DNA of 64,000 nucleotides from Methylophaga sp. 41_12_T18 (GTDB lineage: Bacteria > Pseudomonadota > Gammaproteobacteria > Nitrosococcales > Methylophagaceae), in the NCBI GenBank assembly GCA_002163115.1, contig MAAI01000087.1:37201-101200 (forward strand), in the 5' to 3' direction. The notes beneath the pieces are model-generated. The model made no database searches, had not been told where the DNA came from, and saw only the letters and a list, made by a program, of their open reading frames with translations. The first letter of the stretch is position 1; each line of letters starts with the position of its first letter. A program made the translations under genes and the position numbers. This document shows, piece by piece, positions 36,628-45,218 of this stretch.

Positions 36628-38742
36628 ATGTCGATATGGCCGTTCACTAAATTAAAGCTACGCAGTAAATTACTACTGGTTTCTTTAGTTATCTTGTTAT
36701 TGCCGTGGTTTGGGGTTAAATATATCCAAGTGGTCGAACGTTTATTGCAACAGCAGCAAGCACAAACCGTAGCAACCATTGTGAAAGCGACTGCAACATT
36801 AGTTGAACAGTATCCCTCGTTATTAACACAGCGTGACAATACCTACCGACAAACTGCTGGCAATTTAAGTAGTGTAGTGACAGCTGTTACTAGCCCTATT
36901 CAGGTAGATGGCTATAACGATGATTGGTTGGAGTACTACGAGTTACTACAAACACTGCCAGCTAATAACCAACTTAATAGTCAGCAAAAGTTAGATCCAC
37001 AAACGCTTTCTGCTCGTTATATCTTTGCCCAGCAACAGCAACAGCTAAAGCTCTTTTTAGATGTCGTTGATGATCAAGTTAAATTGCGTAATCCTCGCCA
37101 ATTAAAACGGCATGGTGGCGATGCGATTATTTTAGCGATTACAGACAAAAAACAACGCAGCCAGCGCTATATTTTGACGACCAGTGCACCAGGAAAAGTG
37201 AATGCTTATGAATATATAGGTAGCTACCTCGATCCTGTTATTGTAAAAGCTGAACCGTTAATTAAAGCGGCATGGCAGTTGTCACCTTATGGCTATCGGT
37301 TGGAATTGTCATTACCGTTATCGGCGATGGGGGATAGTCTTGCACTTGCTATTGTAGATATAGATAGCAGTGAACAGCTAGCCCAAGTAATAGGTTTAGG
37401 CGATGTAAATAATCGAAATAAATTTAGTAAATTATGGTTACCATCAGTTGAATTGAGTCATGTTTTGGCCAAGATGGCGGGCAAAGGAGAGCGACTTTGG
37501 TTAGTAGATCGGCAGCAGATCAAGTTTGCCTCGGCTGGCAAGGGGGATATCGAGATCGGCTCACAGGAGTTGACTACGGCTGTTGATTGGTTATATCAGT
37601 TATTTTTAACGCCACCCATTTCAGATGATGAATCTATTTCTCATGAGCAGCTAGTCCTAGCAGGGCCTGCAGTCAAATCAGCTCTAGCTGGCCACAGTGA
37701 AACTGAGCGGCGCCAAACAAGTAAAAATGATGCGGTAATGTTAGTTGCTGCTCACCCCATCCATGTCGATGGACAAGTGATTGCAGCTGTGGTCGTTGAA
37801 AAAAATACCAATGCTATCTTGGCTATTCAAAATGAGGCGATGAAAGCGCTGCTAGATACAACTTTGCTCGTAATTTTTATTGTTGTTGTTGTGTTATTTG
37901 GCTTTGCAAGCTACTTATCTATACGTATTAGACGGTTAAACCGAGATATTGCACTTGCGGTTAATGATGATGGACGAGTATCAGGCTGTTTTGACATCAA
38001 AAATGAATATGACGAGCTAGGTGAACTACGCCAAAATTTCGGTCAATTATTTACACGCCTTGGTCTTTATAATCATTATTTAGAAGCATTAGCTTCACGA
38101 TTATCCCATGAGTTACGCACGCCTATAGCGGTGATCAAAACATCACTAGAACATGTAGAAACGTATGTTGATGATGAAGGTCAACGTTATCTAGAGCGAG
38201 CACGTACCGGTAGTGATCGGATCAATGATATTGTCGCGAGAATGAGTGAGGCGAGTCGATTGGAACAAACTGTTTCAACGATAGAGTTTACTAATTTTGA
38301 GTTGCAGCAACTTATAAAAACTATTTTCCAGGCCTATCAAGATATCTATCCAAATGTAGGATTCGACCTCAAATTTTCACCGACAACGCTGTCTATATTT
38401 GGCTCACAAGAACTTATTGTACAAATGCTGGATAAACTAGTTGCTAATGCCGTTGATTTTCATACCGATGGCAGTCGAATAGAGTTATCGATCATCAACG
38501 ATGAAAATAGCTGTTCTTTAGCTATAAAAAATACAGGCGTTCAGCTGCCCGATGGGATGGATCAACAAGTATTTCAGCCGATGGTCTCAGAAAGAAGTTG
38601 CGTAGATGATGTAAAACCACATTTAGGCTTAGGACTATATATAGTTAAACTCATTGTAGAACAACACAAAGGCACCGTTCATGCAGAAAATTGGCAACAA
38701 GGAGTGGAGATATTTGTCGAACTGCCGATAGTAAGACCATAA
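36628..38742 (+). CDS. pdsS: Histidine kinase of the proteobacterial sortase system (PdsS-like)
   Basis: Membrane kinase of 704 residues whose ATG directly follows the pdsR stop. It has an N-terminal helix (~13-32), a large periplasmic domain (~33-410) beginning with IQVDGYNDDW, a second helix (~412-433), HAMP, HisKA with RLSHELRTPIAV (~490) and HATPase with N-box DKLVANAVDF and G2 box LGLGLYIV. The G1 box reads KNTGVQLPDG rather than DxGxG, which seems typical of this family. Presumed signal: envelope or surface-protein state. The target genes are unknown here, since neither sortase nor sortase substrate is in the window. Confidence 0.82.
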   Translation: MSIWPFTKLKLRSKLLLVSLVILLLPWFGVKYIQVVERLLQQQQAQTVATIVKATATLVEQYPSLLTQRDNTYRQTAGNLSSVVTAVTSPIQVDGYNDDWLEYYELLQTLPANNQLNSQQKLDPQTLSARYIFAQQQQQLKLFLDVVDDQVKLRNPRQLKRHGGDAIILAITDKKQRSQRYILTTSAPGKVNAYEYIGSYLDPVIVKAEPLIKAAWQLSPYGYRLELSLPLSAMGDSLALAIVDIDSSEQLAQVIGLGDVNNRNKFSKLWLPSVELSHVLAKMAGKGERLWLVDRQQIKFASAGKGDIEIGSQELTTAVDWLYQLFLTPPISDDESISHEQLVLAGPAVKSALAGHSETERRQTSKNDAVMLVAAHPIHVDGQVIAAVVVEKNTNAILAIQNEAMKALLDTTLLVIFIVVVVLFGFASYLSIRIRRLNRDIALAVNDDGRVSGCFDIKNEYDELGELRQNFGQLFTRLGLYNHYLEALASRLSHELRTPIAVIKTSLEHVETYVDDEGQRYLERARTGSDRINDIVARMSEASRLEQTVSTIEFTNFELQQLIKTIFQAYQDIYPNVGFDLKFSPTTLSIFGSQELIVQMLDKLVANAVDFHTDGSRIELSIINDENSCSLAIKNTGVQLPDGMDQQVFQPMVSERSCVDDVKPHLGLGLYIVKLIVEQHKGTVHAENWQQGVEIFVELPIVRP

Positions 38743-38771
38743 AGCTATTTTATTGACTGGAGCAGTCAGGA

Positions 38772-39191
38772 ATGAAGTTAAATGGAATGATTAAAGTAAT
38801 CACATTATTACTCGTTATGTGTGCCTGCCTGCCTGCTGGAGCCGTTGTTATTCCACCAGTGCCAACTGAGCCTATTTACTTTGAACCGCACGTTATTGAT
38901 GCACCTGACGACTTAAGGCACCAAAGTTGTGCGCAATTAGATAATAATATTCGTTATTTACAACCCTATAAATATAGTTATAAACCTAATTACTACCAAG
39001 ACAATAGTAATAAGCTTGCAACGGCAATGATAACGGTCGATGCGCTACCTATAGTAGGTGAATGGTTAGGTTTTGCTTATTTAGGCTATTCAGCATTAGT
39101 TGAAGAAAAAGAAAATAGAAGGATATTGCTTGTAAAACAACAGATTGCAATGTTTCAGCAGCTTAAGTCTGAGAAGCATTGCTTTGAATAG
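38772..39191 (+). CDS. Conserved small secreted protein, function unknown
   Basis: A 139-residue protein with a signal peptide (residues ~1-24, ending AGA). The mature part has a proline-rich start (VIPPVPTEP), then HQSCAQLDNNIRYLQPYKYSYKPNYY, a hydrophobic helix (ITVDALPIVGEWLGFAYLGYSALV) and a charged helix ending in KHCFE. The two cysteines could form a disulfide. Similar short proteins with a YSYKP element and a C-terminal CFE seem to recur in gammaproteobacteria, but I know no function. It is 29 bp after pdsS with AGG before its ATG, so it may belong to the same transcript. Confidence 0.75.
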   Translation: MKLNGMIKVITLLLVMCACLPAGAVVIPPVPTEPIYFEPHVIDAPDDLRHQSCAQLDNNIRYLQPYKYSYKPNYYQDNSNKLATAMITVDALPIVGEWLGFAYLGYSALVEEKENRRILLVKQQIAMFQQLKSEKHCFE

Positions 39192-39229
39192 TTCGAGATA
39201 GAAAAACGAAGGAGAAATCAATTATTTTC

Positions 39230-39259
39230 TTGTGAAGTTGTAATTTAGTCATGTAGTAT
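39230..39259 (+). promoter_or_regulatory. Possible sigma-70 promoter of the WYxAN repeat gene
   Basis: TTGTGA and TAGTAT are separated by 18 bp, 30 bp before the ATG at 39290. It is plausible but weak, and was found only by eye. Confidence 0.3.
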
Positions 39260-39289
39260 CGAAAGCGGTTTCCCCAGAGGTACGTAACA

Positions 39290-40480
39290 ATGACAAATAC
39301 AATGGATTTGAAAGTAAAGTGGTTTGAAGCTAATTTAGAAACAGCTCGAACAAGCCGTAAAAAGTGGTTTGAGGCTAATGAACAGCCAATAGAAACCAAC
39401 GGAACACCATGGTATGAAGCCAACCTAGTTGAGCACTTAGATACCAAGAAAAAATGGTATCAAGCTAATTTAGAATTAGCAGTGGCATCTGTTAGACAAA
39501 CACGACAAAAGTGGTACGAAGCAAATTTAGATAACCAACAAACAGATAAACACTGGTATGAAATCAGTGATGAAAAATACAGTGATACTAAACAAAAATG
39601 GTATCAGGCTAATTTAGCTGCGGCTCGAGCCAGTCATGAAAAATGGTATGAGGCTAACTTAAATACTCAACCAACGGATAAGCATTGGTATGAAATTAGT
39701 GATGAGAAATACAGTGATACTAAGCAAAAGTGGTATCAGGCTAATTTAGAAGCGGTTCGTGCAGGTACCAAAAGAAGGTGGTATGAAGCCAATCAAGTTA
39801 CTGCTGCCCATGCTGATAGCAAACAAAAATGGCTTGCTGCCAATTTAGAATTGGCAAGAACAAAAGCAATCAAAGAAAAATGGTTTGCACAAAATACTGA
39901 AACGGCCCGACAAGGTCAAAAAAAATGGTATCAAGCAAATAAATCTGCAGTAAGTATTTCATCAACACCATGGTATAAAGCAAATTTGGTCAAGCACCAT
40001 GAGACAAAAGAAAAATGGTACAAGGCTAATTTAGAGCAGGCTGTTGCCTCAGCTAGAAGTACAAGAAATAAGTGGTATCAAGCAAATCAGCACGAAACGG
40101 TGTCTGCGACGCCATGGTATGAGGCAAATGAACAGCGTTATTCAGATGTGACTCAATCATGGTTTGAAGCGAACTTGGCAACGGCCCGAACTACTCATAA
40201 AAAATGGTATGAAGCTAATTTAACTAAGCAGTCTGCCGAACATCACTGGTATGAAATTAGTGATGAGAAACAAAGTGAGACTAAGAAAAAATGGTACCAA
40301 GCAAATTTAGAGGCAGCAAGATCAACTCAAAATAAGTGGTATGAAGCTAATATTACTGCAATTCCGGATTCTCATACGGAAGCTAAGCAGAAATGGTACG
40401 CAGATAATTTAGCTCTGACTCGAACTAAAGAGACTAAACGCAAATGGTTTGCAGAAAATACCGCTGCAACGCGTAAATAA
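39290..40480 (+). CDS. Orphan protein made of 25 WYxAN repeats
   Basis: A 396-residue protein that I cannot assign. After ten residues it is entirely repeats: 25 copies of a ~15-residue unit (14-22) with core [K/H/P]W[Y/F]xAN followed by LxxARxxxK, for example KWYQANLEAARSTQN and KWYEANLATARTT-like units. Three copies read HWYEIS. Units group into a 44-residue triplet present in tandem at 39509-39640 and 39641-39772 and again at 40202-40333, and the second half mirrors the first, which implies stepwise duplication. It has no signal peptide, no membrane helix and no Cys, and is rich in Trp, Lys and Ala, so a cytoplasmic amphipathic-helix array is likely. AGAGG lies 9 nt before the ATG. It has its own terminator, so it is probably monocistronic. 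Confidence 0.9.
   Translation: MTNTMDLKVKWFEANLETARTSRKKWFEANEQPIETNGTPWYEANLVEHLDTKKKWYQANLELAVASVRQTRQKWYEANLDNQQTDKHWYEISDEKYSDTKQKWYQANLAAARASHEKWYEANLNTQPTDKHWYEISDEKYSDTKQKWYQANLEAVRAGTKRRWYEANQVTAAHADSKQKWLAANLELARTKAIKEKWFAQNTETARQGQKKWYQANKSAVSISSTPWYKANLVKHHETKEKWYKANLEQAVASARSTRNKWYQANQHETVSATPWYEANEQRYSDVTQSWFEANLATARTTHKKWYEANLTKQSAEHHWYEISDEKQSETKKKWYQANLEAARSTQNKWYEANITAIPDSHTEAKQKWYADNLALTRTKETKRKWFAENTAATRK
39509..39772 (+). repeat. Tandem 132-bp duplication inside the WYxAN gene
   Basis: Two adjacent 44-codon blocks (39509-39640 and 39641-39772) encode nearly the same triplet of units, each with HWYEISDEKYSDTKQ in the middle. Differences are mostly synonymous in the centre and changes at the edges. 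A third, more diverged copy lies at 40202-40333. Confidence 0.9.
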
Positions 40481-40584
40481 AAGTAAGTTCTAACACTGTA
40501 TAGATTAGTTCGTTATAACGTTTTTGGTTACGGTTATAATAGCTCATACAGTATAGTTAGACAGTAGATATTCTTTAACGATGA

Positions 40585-40612
40585 CTGCCTACCCATTTGG
40601 GTGGGTAGTTTT
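40585..40612 (+). terminator. Terminator after the WYxAN gene
   Basis: CTGCCTACCC pairs with GGGTGGGTAG (two G-U pairs) around ATTT, followed by TTTTAT. It lies 105 bp after the stop codon. Confidence 0.7.
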
Positions 40613-40698
40613 ATGTATGGGTTTTGTTTTTTTATTCTCGACTTTCAATTCAGCACCTTAAATATATAGTCATCTAAATCCTTTTATTTTTGAGATAA

Positions 40699-41349
40699 AT
40701 GAAGTTTATGGCAAGTGAAGATAAGTTCTTAGACGGGTTCAAACGATTTAAAAAACAGTATTTTGGTAACGACAGCCAACTATATGACAGCATGAAAAAT
40801 AGTCAGCCAGCTAAAACATTGATGATTGCATGCTGTGATTCTCGGGTTGATCCAGCAATTTTAACTGATTGCGATCCTGGCGATTTATTCACTGTGAGAA
40901 ATGTGGCGAATCTAGTGCCACCATGTGAAGATGGTGGGCACTACCATGGTACAAGTGCAGCATTAGAGTATGCTGTAAATCACTTGGAAGTTGAAAACAT
41001 CATCGTTATGGGCCACGCAAACTGCGGTGGTATCAAGGCTTTATGGAATGCTGAGGAGAATATTTCACGCTCAGATAACCCTTCCTTTATTGATTCTTGG
41101 GTCTCGATTGCCCAACCAGCAAAAGCAAGAGTTAAACGAACATTTTCTGAGCGTTCGCCGCAGGATCAATTGACCTTGTGTGAACAACAGTCAGTGCTTG
41201 TTTCACTAGATAACTTATTAAGCTTCTCGTGTATACAAGAACGTGTTGAACAAGGTGAGCTGAGTCTTCATGGCTGGTACTTTGATATGCCTACGGGTGA
41301 GCTACTTAGTTATAACTCGACAACAAAAGAGTTTGAAGTCGTTAACTAA
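40699..41349 (+). CDS. can: Beta-class carbonic anhydrase
   Basis: Zinc enzyme interconverting carbon dioxide and bicarbonate in the cytoplasm. At 216 residues it has the family length. Zinc and catalytic residues appear in order: IACCDSRVDP (Cys ligand and the Asp-Arg dyad), RNVANLVPP, GTSAALEYAV, and GHANCGG (His and Cys ligands). The ribosome site is weak (TGAGATAA); an ATG three codons later is equally possible. It stands alone between two terminators. Confidence 0.95.
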   Translation: MKFMASEDKFLDGFKRFKKQYFGNDSQLYDSMKNSQPAKTLMIACCDSRVDPAILTDCDPGDLFTVRNVANLVPPCEDGGHYHGTSAALEYAVNHLEVENIIVMGHANCGGIKALWNAEENISRSDNPSFIDSWVSIAQPAKARVKRTFSERSPQDQLTLCEQQSVLVSLDNLLSFSCIQERVEQGELSLHGWYFDMPTGELLSYNSTTKEFEVVN

Positions 41350-41350
41350 A

Positions 41351-41391
41351 AATTAAAAGCCCTAAAGACCAACAGGTTTAGGGCTTTTTTT
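41351..41391. terminator. Bidirectional terminator between can and bamE
   Basis: AAGCCCTAAA and TTTAGGGCTT form a perfect ten-base stem, with seven T on the plus side and A-rich DNA on the other. It sits between the convergent stop codons. Confidence 0.88.
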
Positions 41392-41394
41392 CGT

Positions 41395-41916
41395 TTATTG
41401 TTCCGTTGTTTTTTCTGGCACAGACTTTTCTATTTCGCTAGTCTTTTCAGCCTCAATCACAGGCTCATCATCGCCAAGACCAATAGCGTTCATTAAACTA
41501 CCAAATAAGCTAGTTTTCTTTTCCGTTAATGGCACCACAACATTGCTATCTTTACGCTCATTTTGAGGTAAATCTACCCGCGCAACCGTTCGGGTGTCAC
41601 CTTCAACATGATTGAGTGTCTCATCTGGATTAAAGATTAAGGTTACCCGTCGTTGTTCTCGATTTCCATTACCTGGATGAAAGCTATAAATATAGTCCCA
41701 GCGATTAGGGTGAAAGGTATCAATTAGCAACGGTGTGCCCATAATATAAGCGACTTGGCTCTTGCTCATGCCAGCTTCAAGCTTATTGATCATATCTTGA
41801 GATACATCATTGCCCTGTTGGATATCTATGCGATAAACTCCGGGGATTTTGTCTGTACTGCAGGCACTAATTAATAAAATAAGAGCGGAAAGGCTATAAA
41901 TGAGAAGGGTTTTCAT
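41395..41916 (-). CDS. bamE: Outer-membrane assembly lipoprotein BamE
   Basis: Small lipoprotein subunit of the BAM complex that inserts beta-barrel proteins. A lipobox LLISAC places the lipidated Cys at residue ~19. The SmpA/OmlA fold follows: YRIDIQQGNDV, GMSKSQVAYIMGTPLL, NRWDYIYSF and RRVTLIF. A C-terminal extension of ~60 residues, rich in Glu and Lys, makes it longer than the E. coli protein (113 residues) and resembles OmlA of pseudomonads. It is divergent from fur, the usual neighbour in gammaproteobacteria. Confidence 0.95.
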   Translation of the reverse strand: MKTLLIYSLSALILLISACSTDKIPGVYRIDIQQGNDVSQDMINKLEAGMSKSQVAYIMGTPLLIDTFHPNRWDYIYSFHPGNGNREQRRVTLIFNPDETLNHVEGDTRTVARVDLPQNERKDSNVVVPLTEKKTSLFGSLMNAIGLGDDEPVIEAEKTSEIEKSVPEKTTEQ

Positions 41917-41995
41917 TTAATATTTAGTTTCTATAGTTAATTACCAGACTGTGATGATACGCTAATCACTCAGTTTCGACGAGGTGTCAATAAAA

Positions 41996-42403
41996 ATGGA
42001 AAGTCAGGATCTAAGAAAAGCAGGATTAAAAGTCACATTACCTAGATTAAAAGTATTAGAAATTCTGGAAAAGACTGAACAGCGTCATATGAGCGCTGAA
42101 GACGTATATAAGTCACTTCTAGAAATGGGTGAGGAAATTGGTCTTGCGACTGTTTATCGGGTTCTAACTCAGTTTGAAGATGCTGGATTAGTTGCTCGCT
42201 TGAGTATTGATGGTGGCCATGCTGTTTTTGAGTTGGAAGATGGAATACACCATGATCACCTTTTATGTGTTCGCTGTAACCGAATCGAAGAATTTACTGA
42301 TGACGTGATTGAAGAGCGTCAACGAGCAATTGCCAAGCAAAAAGGTTTTCAGATGACAGATCACGCCTTATATATTTACGGTATTTGCACTGAATGCCAA
42401 TAA
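41996..42403 (+). CDS. fur: Ferric uptake regulator
   Basis: Iron-responsive repressor of 135 residues. I choose the ATG at 41996 (MESQDLRKAGLKVTLPRLKVLEIL), which aligns with E. coli Fur; a GTG 12 bp upstream overlaps the GAGG ribosome site. Visible are the winged helix (ATVYRVLTQFEDAGLV), the HHDHLLC metal site with CxxC and a second CTEC pair at the C-terminus. It sits between bamE and recN, as in many gammaproteobacteria. Confidence 0.97.
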   Translation: MESQDLRKAGLKVTLPRLKVLEILEKTEQRHMSAEDVYKSLLEMGEEIGLATVYRVLTQFEDAGLVARLSIDGGHAVFELEDGIHHDHLLCVRCNRIEEFTDDVIEERQRAIAKQKGFQMTDHALYIYGICTECQ

Positions 42404-42427
42404 ATAAATGACATGAGCCGTTGGCTA

Positions 42428-42501
42428 ATCCAAACTCTATGGTGTTGACCTTAGATGAGGCGTCTGCAGGCGTCGATTTATAGAGGTAATAGAGTTTGGA
42501 T
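42428..42501. repeat. 13-bp perfect inverted repeat between fur and recN
   Basis: ATCCAAACTCTAT at 42428-42440 and its exact complement at 42489-42501 enclose 48 bp. Inside are a second pairing (ACCT 42448-42451 with AGGT 42484-42487) and a GGCGTC-TGCA-GGCGTC direct repeat. The right arm ends 2 bp before the recN stop, and TGTTTATTTT follows on the plus strand. It is a possible fur terminator or a small structured element. Confidence 0.7.
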
Positions 42502-42503
42502 GT

Positions 42504-44177
42504 TTATTTTAAATCGATAGACAACATTTCTTCAGCATGAAGTCGTGTTTTTTCAGTCAAGGTGACACCGCCTAACATACGAGCAATTTCTTCGATTCGC
42601 GCTGGGTCATCAAGTGCGGTAATTTCTATCCGAGTACTGTCAGCAGATTGCACCTTTTTTACTTGTAATTGTTGATGCGCCTGAGCTGCAACTTGAGGTA
42701 AGTGGGTGATACAAATGACTTGTTGCGTACTAGCAAGTTCTCGTAAATGCTGGCCTACTATTTCAGCGATACCACCGCCGATACCAACATCTACTTCATC
42801 AAATACAAGCGTTGGTACACTGCGACTGCCTGCGGTAACCACTTGAATCGCCAAGCTGATACGGGCAAGTTCGCCGCCGGAAGCAACTTTAACCAACTCA
42901 CCGGCGTTTTGACCAGGATTGGTACTGACTAATAATTGGATTTGATCCGAACCTGTTTCATTAAAGTGGTTATCTGCCATTGGGGTGATGACAATTTCGA
43001 TTCGGCCAGAAGGTATAGCAAGCTGTTGGATAGATTGAGTGATTTGTTTAGCTAATGGAATGGCTGCTTTTTTGCGTGAGCGATTAATGTTATCACACAA
43101 TTTCCGACATGTTTTTTCTTGCGCGCTGAGCTGTTGTTGTATATTTTCTAGCTGGCTATCAATTGCAGATAATGAGTTTAATTCATCGGCCAGTTGTTGG
43201 TAGTGGCTGGGAAGCGACTCAATTTCTACATGGTGTTTACGGGCGAGTTCATGCAACGTCGATAATTGTGTTTCTACTTCAGCTAAGCGATCCGGGTTAA
43301 CCTCGGTACTATCTCGGTAATGGCGAAGGTCTCCACCACATTCATCGAGTTGTATGACAATAGAACTTAATGTTTCAACGATATCTGTAAATTTTGGCTC
43401 AATGTCCTGAGCATTTTCTAAATCAGTTAATACAGCACTAATTACGCTGTAGCTATCACCTTGTTCCTGTTCAAATAAACGGTGTAGGCCAGCTTGTACT
43501 GTTCCTAGTAACTGACTAGCGTGAGCAAGTTGTTGTTGTTCTTTTAATAGTGAAGAGACGCTGTCATCGGTTAACTCCAATGCTTCTAATTCATTAACTT
43601 GATAGTTTAAAAGTTCTAATCGAGCTGTTTGATCATGGGTTTGCTGCTGCAAGCTGGTAAATTGCTGTTGTAAGTGTTGCCACTGTTTATAGGCAGTGGC
43701 TAACAATTTAAGTTTCGGTTTGGTCTTGGCTACCGTATCAATCAAAATACGTTGCGTTTCAGGCCGAACCAATGATTGATGAGCATGTTGGCCATGTATA
43801 TCAATAGTGCGTTCGCTAATGGCGCGTAATTGGCTTAATGGTACTGTACGGCCGTTAATATAAGCACGAGAACGACCATCTTTGGCTATTGTACGTCTAA
43901 GCTGACATTGATCGTCATCATCAAGTTCTTGATCAATTAGCCATTGGTGTAGCAATTTATTTTGCGAGGTATCAAAACTGGCGGAAACTTCAGCTCGGTC
44001 ACAGCCGTAACGAATCATATTAGAATCAGCACGGTCACCTAATACTAAACTTAAAGCATCAACTAATAGTGATTTACCGGCGCCCGTTTCGCCAGTGAGT
44101 GAGGTCATGCCATTGTTGAAAGTAAGTTCGAGGTCATCCACCACTGCTAGGTGACGAACGCCTAACTGAATTAACAT
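42504..44177 (-). CDS. recN: DNA repair ATPase RecN
   Basis: SMC-like protein for double-strand break repair. The 557-residue product has Walker A GETGAGKSLLVDAL near the N-terminus, long coiled coils (~170-220 and ~300-365), and the ABC signature VASGGELARISLA with Walker B TLVFDEVDVGIGG at the C-terminus. The start overlaps the nadK stop by 7 bp (ATG within ACATGTTAA), so the two are translated together. The common LexA box before recN would lie upstream of nadK here; I did not find one. Confidence 0.96.
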   Translation of the reverse strand: MLIQLGVRHLAVVDDLELTFNNGMTSLTGETGAGKSLLVDALSLVLGDRADSNMIRYGCDRAEVSASFDTSQNKLLHQWLIDQELDDDDQCQLRRTIAKDGRSRAYINGRTVPLSQLRAISERTIDIHGQHAHQSLVRPETQRILIDTVAKTKPKLKLLATAYKQWQHLQQQFTSLQQQTHDQTARLELLNYQVNELEALELTDDSVSSLLKEQQQLAHASQLLGTVQAGLHRLFEQEQGDSYSVISAVLTDLENAQDIEPKFTDIVETLSSIVIQLDECGGDLRHYRDSTEVNPDRLAEVETQLSTLHELARKHHVEIESLPSHYQQLADELNSLSAIDSQLENIQQQLSAQEKTCRKLCDNINRSRKKAAIPLAKQITQSIQQLAIPSGRIEIVITPMADNHFNETGSDQIQLLVSTNPGQNAGELVKVASGGELARISLAIQVVTAGSRSVPTLVFDEVDVGIGGGIAEIVGQHLRELASTQQVICITHLPQVAAQAHQQLQVKKVQSADSTRIEITALDDPARIEEIARMLGGVTLTEKTRLHAEEMLSIDLK

Positions 44178-45037
44178 GTGAGTTTTTTACCCCACTCTAA
44201 TTTTGCACGTAAAATAGAATAATGATCATGGTCTTCAAGGTGCAATAGATTAATTTTCTGAGCATGTCGCTGAATTTTTAATGTATCTCCAGGCTGTAAG
44301 ATTTGTCCTGGTCGTCCATCACAAGTCACCATTGTTGTGGTGTAACTTTGCTCGCTTACCACGATATCTATCGTATTAGATGCCGCAATAACAAGAGGGC
44401 GATTACTCAGTGCATGTGGACTCACTGAGGCAAGAACAACGGCATCAAGATTAACATCAAGAATAGGGCCTCCAGCTGACATGGCGTAGGCAGTTGAACC
44501 GGTAGGAGTGGCAATCACTAGACCATCGGCACGTTGGCTATTCAGGAAGCGACCATTGATATAAGTTTCAAATTCAATCATGCGCAAGCTTTGATGAGAA
44601 TGAATAACAATATCATTCATAGCAATAGTTGAAGCTTTGTCGCCATTGATGGTGACTTGTAATAAAAAGCGGGTATCTTCGCGGTATTTACCTGCCAGGA
44701 TGGCAGTCAATTGTTGCTCTAGTTTAGTGAGTGTTAAATCTGCTAGAAAGCCTAAACGACCAACATTAATCCCCACTACAGGTAAAACAGTACCGGCTAA
44801 GGCACGGGAAACAGACAGTATCGTGCCATCACCGCCAATTGCGATGGCAAGATCGCATTGCTTTGGAAAGTCATTAATGGAAATAACATCAATGTCTGTT
44901 AAAAAACTGAGAGGTTCATTGATAAAAATAGTCAGTGACTTCGATTGAAGAAATTCGATAACTTTAATGACCGCATGTTCTATTACAGGATCGTCTCTAC
45001 GAATATAGAGGCCTATACGTACGAATTGATGGTTCAT
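44171..45037 (-). CDS. nadK: NAD kinase
   Basis: ATP-dependent kinase making NADP. At 288 residues it has the family length. Signatures are AIGGDGTILSVSRAL (GGDG), INVGRLGFLADL, the NDIVIHSHQSLRMIEF stretch, and DGLVIATPTGSTAYAMSAGGPI. It is first in a two-gene operon with recN and divergent from ndk. Confidence 0.96.
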   Translation of the reverse strand: MNHQFVRIGLYIRRDDPVIEHAVIKVIEFLQSKSLTIFINEPLSFLTDIDVISINDFPKQCDLAIAIGGDGTILSVSRALAGTVLPVVGINVGRLGFLADLTLTKLEQQLTAILAGKYREDTRFLLQVTINGDKASTIAMNDIVIHSHQSLRMIEFETYINGRFLNSQRADGLVIATPTGSTAYAMSAGGPILDVNLDAVVLASVSPHALSNRPLVIAASNTIDIVVSEQSYTTTMVTCDGRPGQILQPGDTLKIQRHAQKINLLHLEDHDHYSILRAKLEWGKKLTC

Positions 45038-45218
45038 ATTGTGAGTTGAATACCTATTAACTATTTGCTCGTGAATGAGATAGTAATGGTTTTAGACAAA
45101 AATCCAAAGTACAAATGCGATATATCTACATTGTTTATGCTGATAATAGGTTAAACAGAATAACTATAAGATGATAGAATGGGCTGATTTTAACTTAACT
45201 TCTTAAATGGAAACTAAA

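Noticed and set aside
39192..39289. Sortase or sortase substrate near the Pds genes
   Set aside because: No open frame with a sortase active-site motif or C-terminal sorting signal was found from 35000 to 40700.
40581..40661. Possible 26-codon hydrophobic peptide beginning at ATG 40581
   Set aside because: No ribosome site and it runs through the terminator hairpin of the previous gene.
42428..42501. Integron attC site
   Set aside because: The arms lack the GTTRRRY/RYYYAAC core sites and no integrase or cassette is near.
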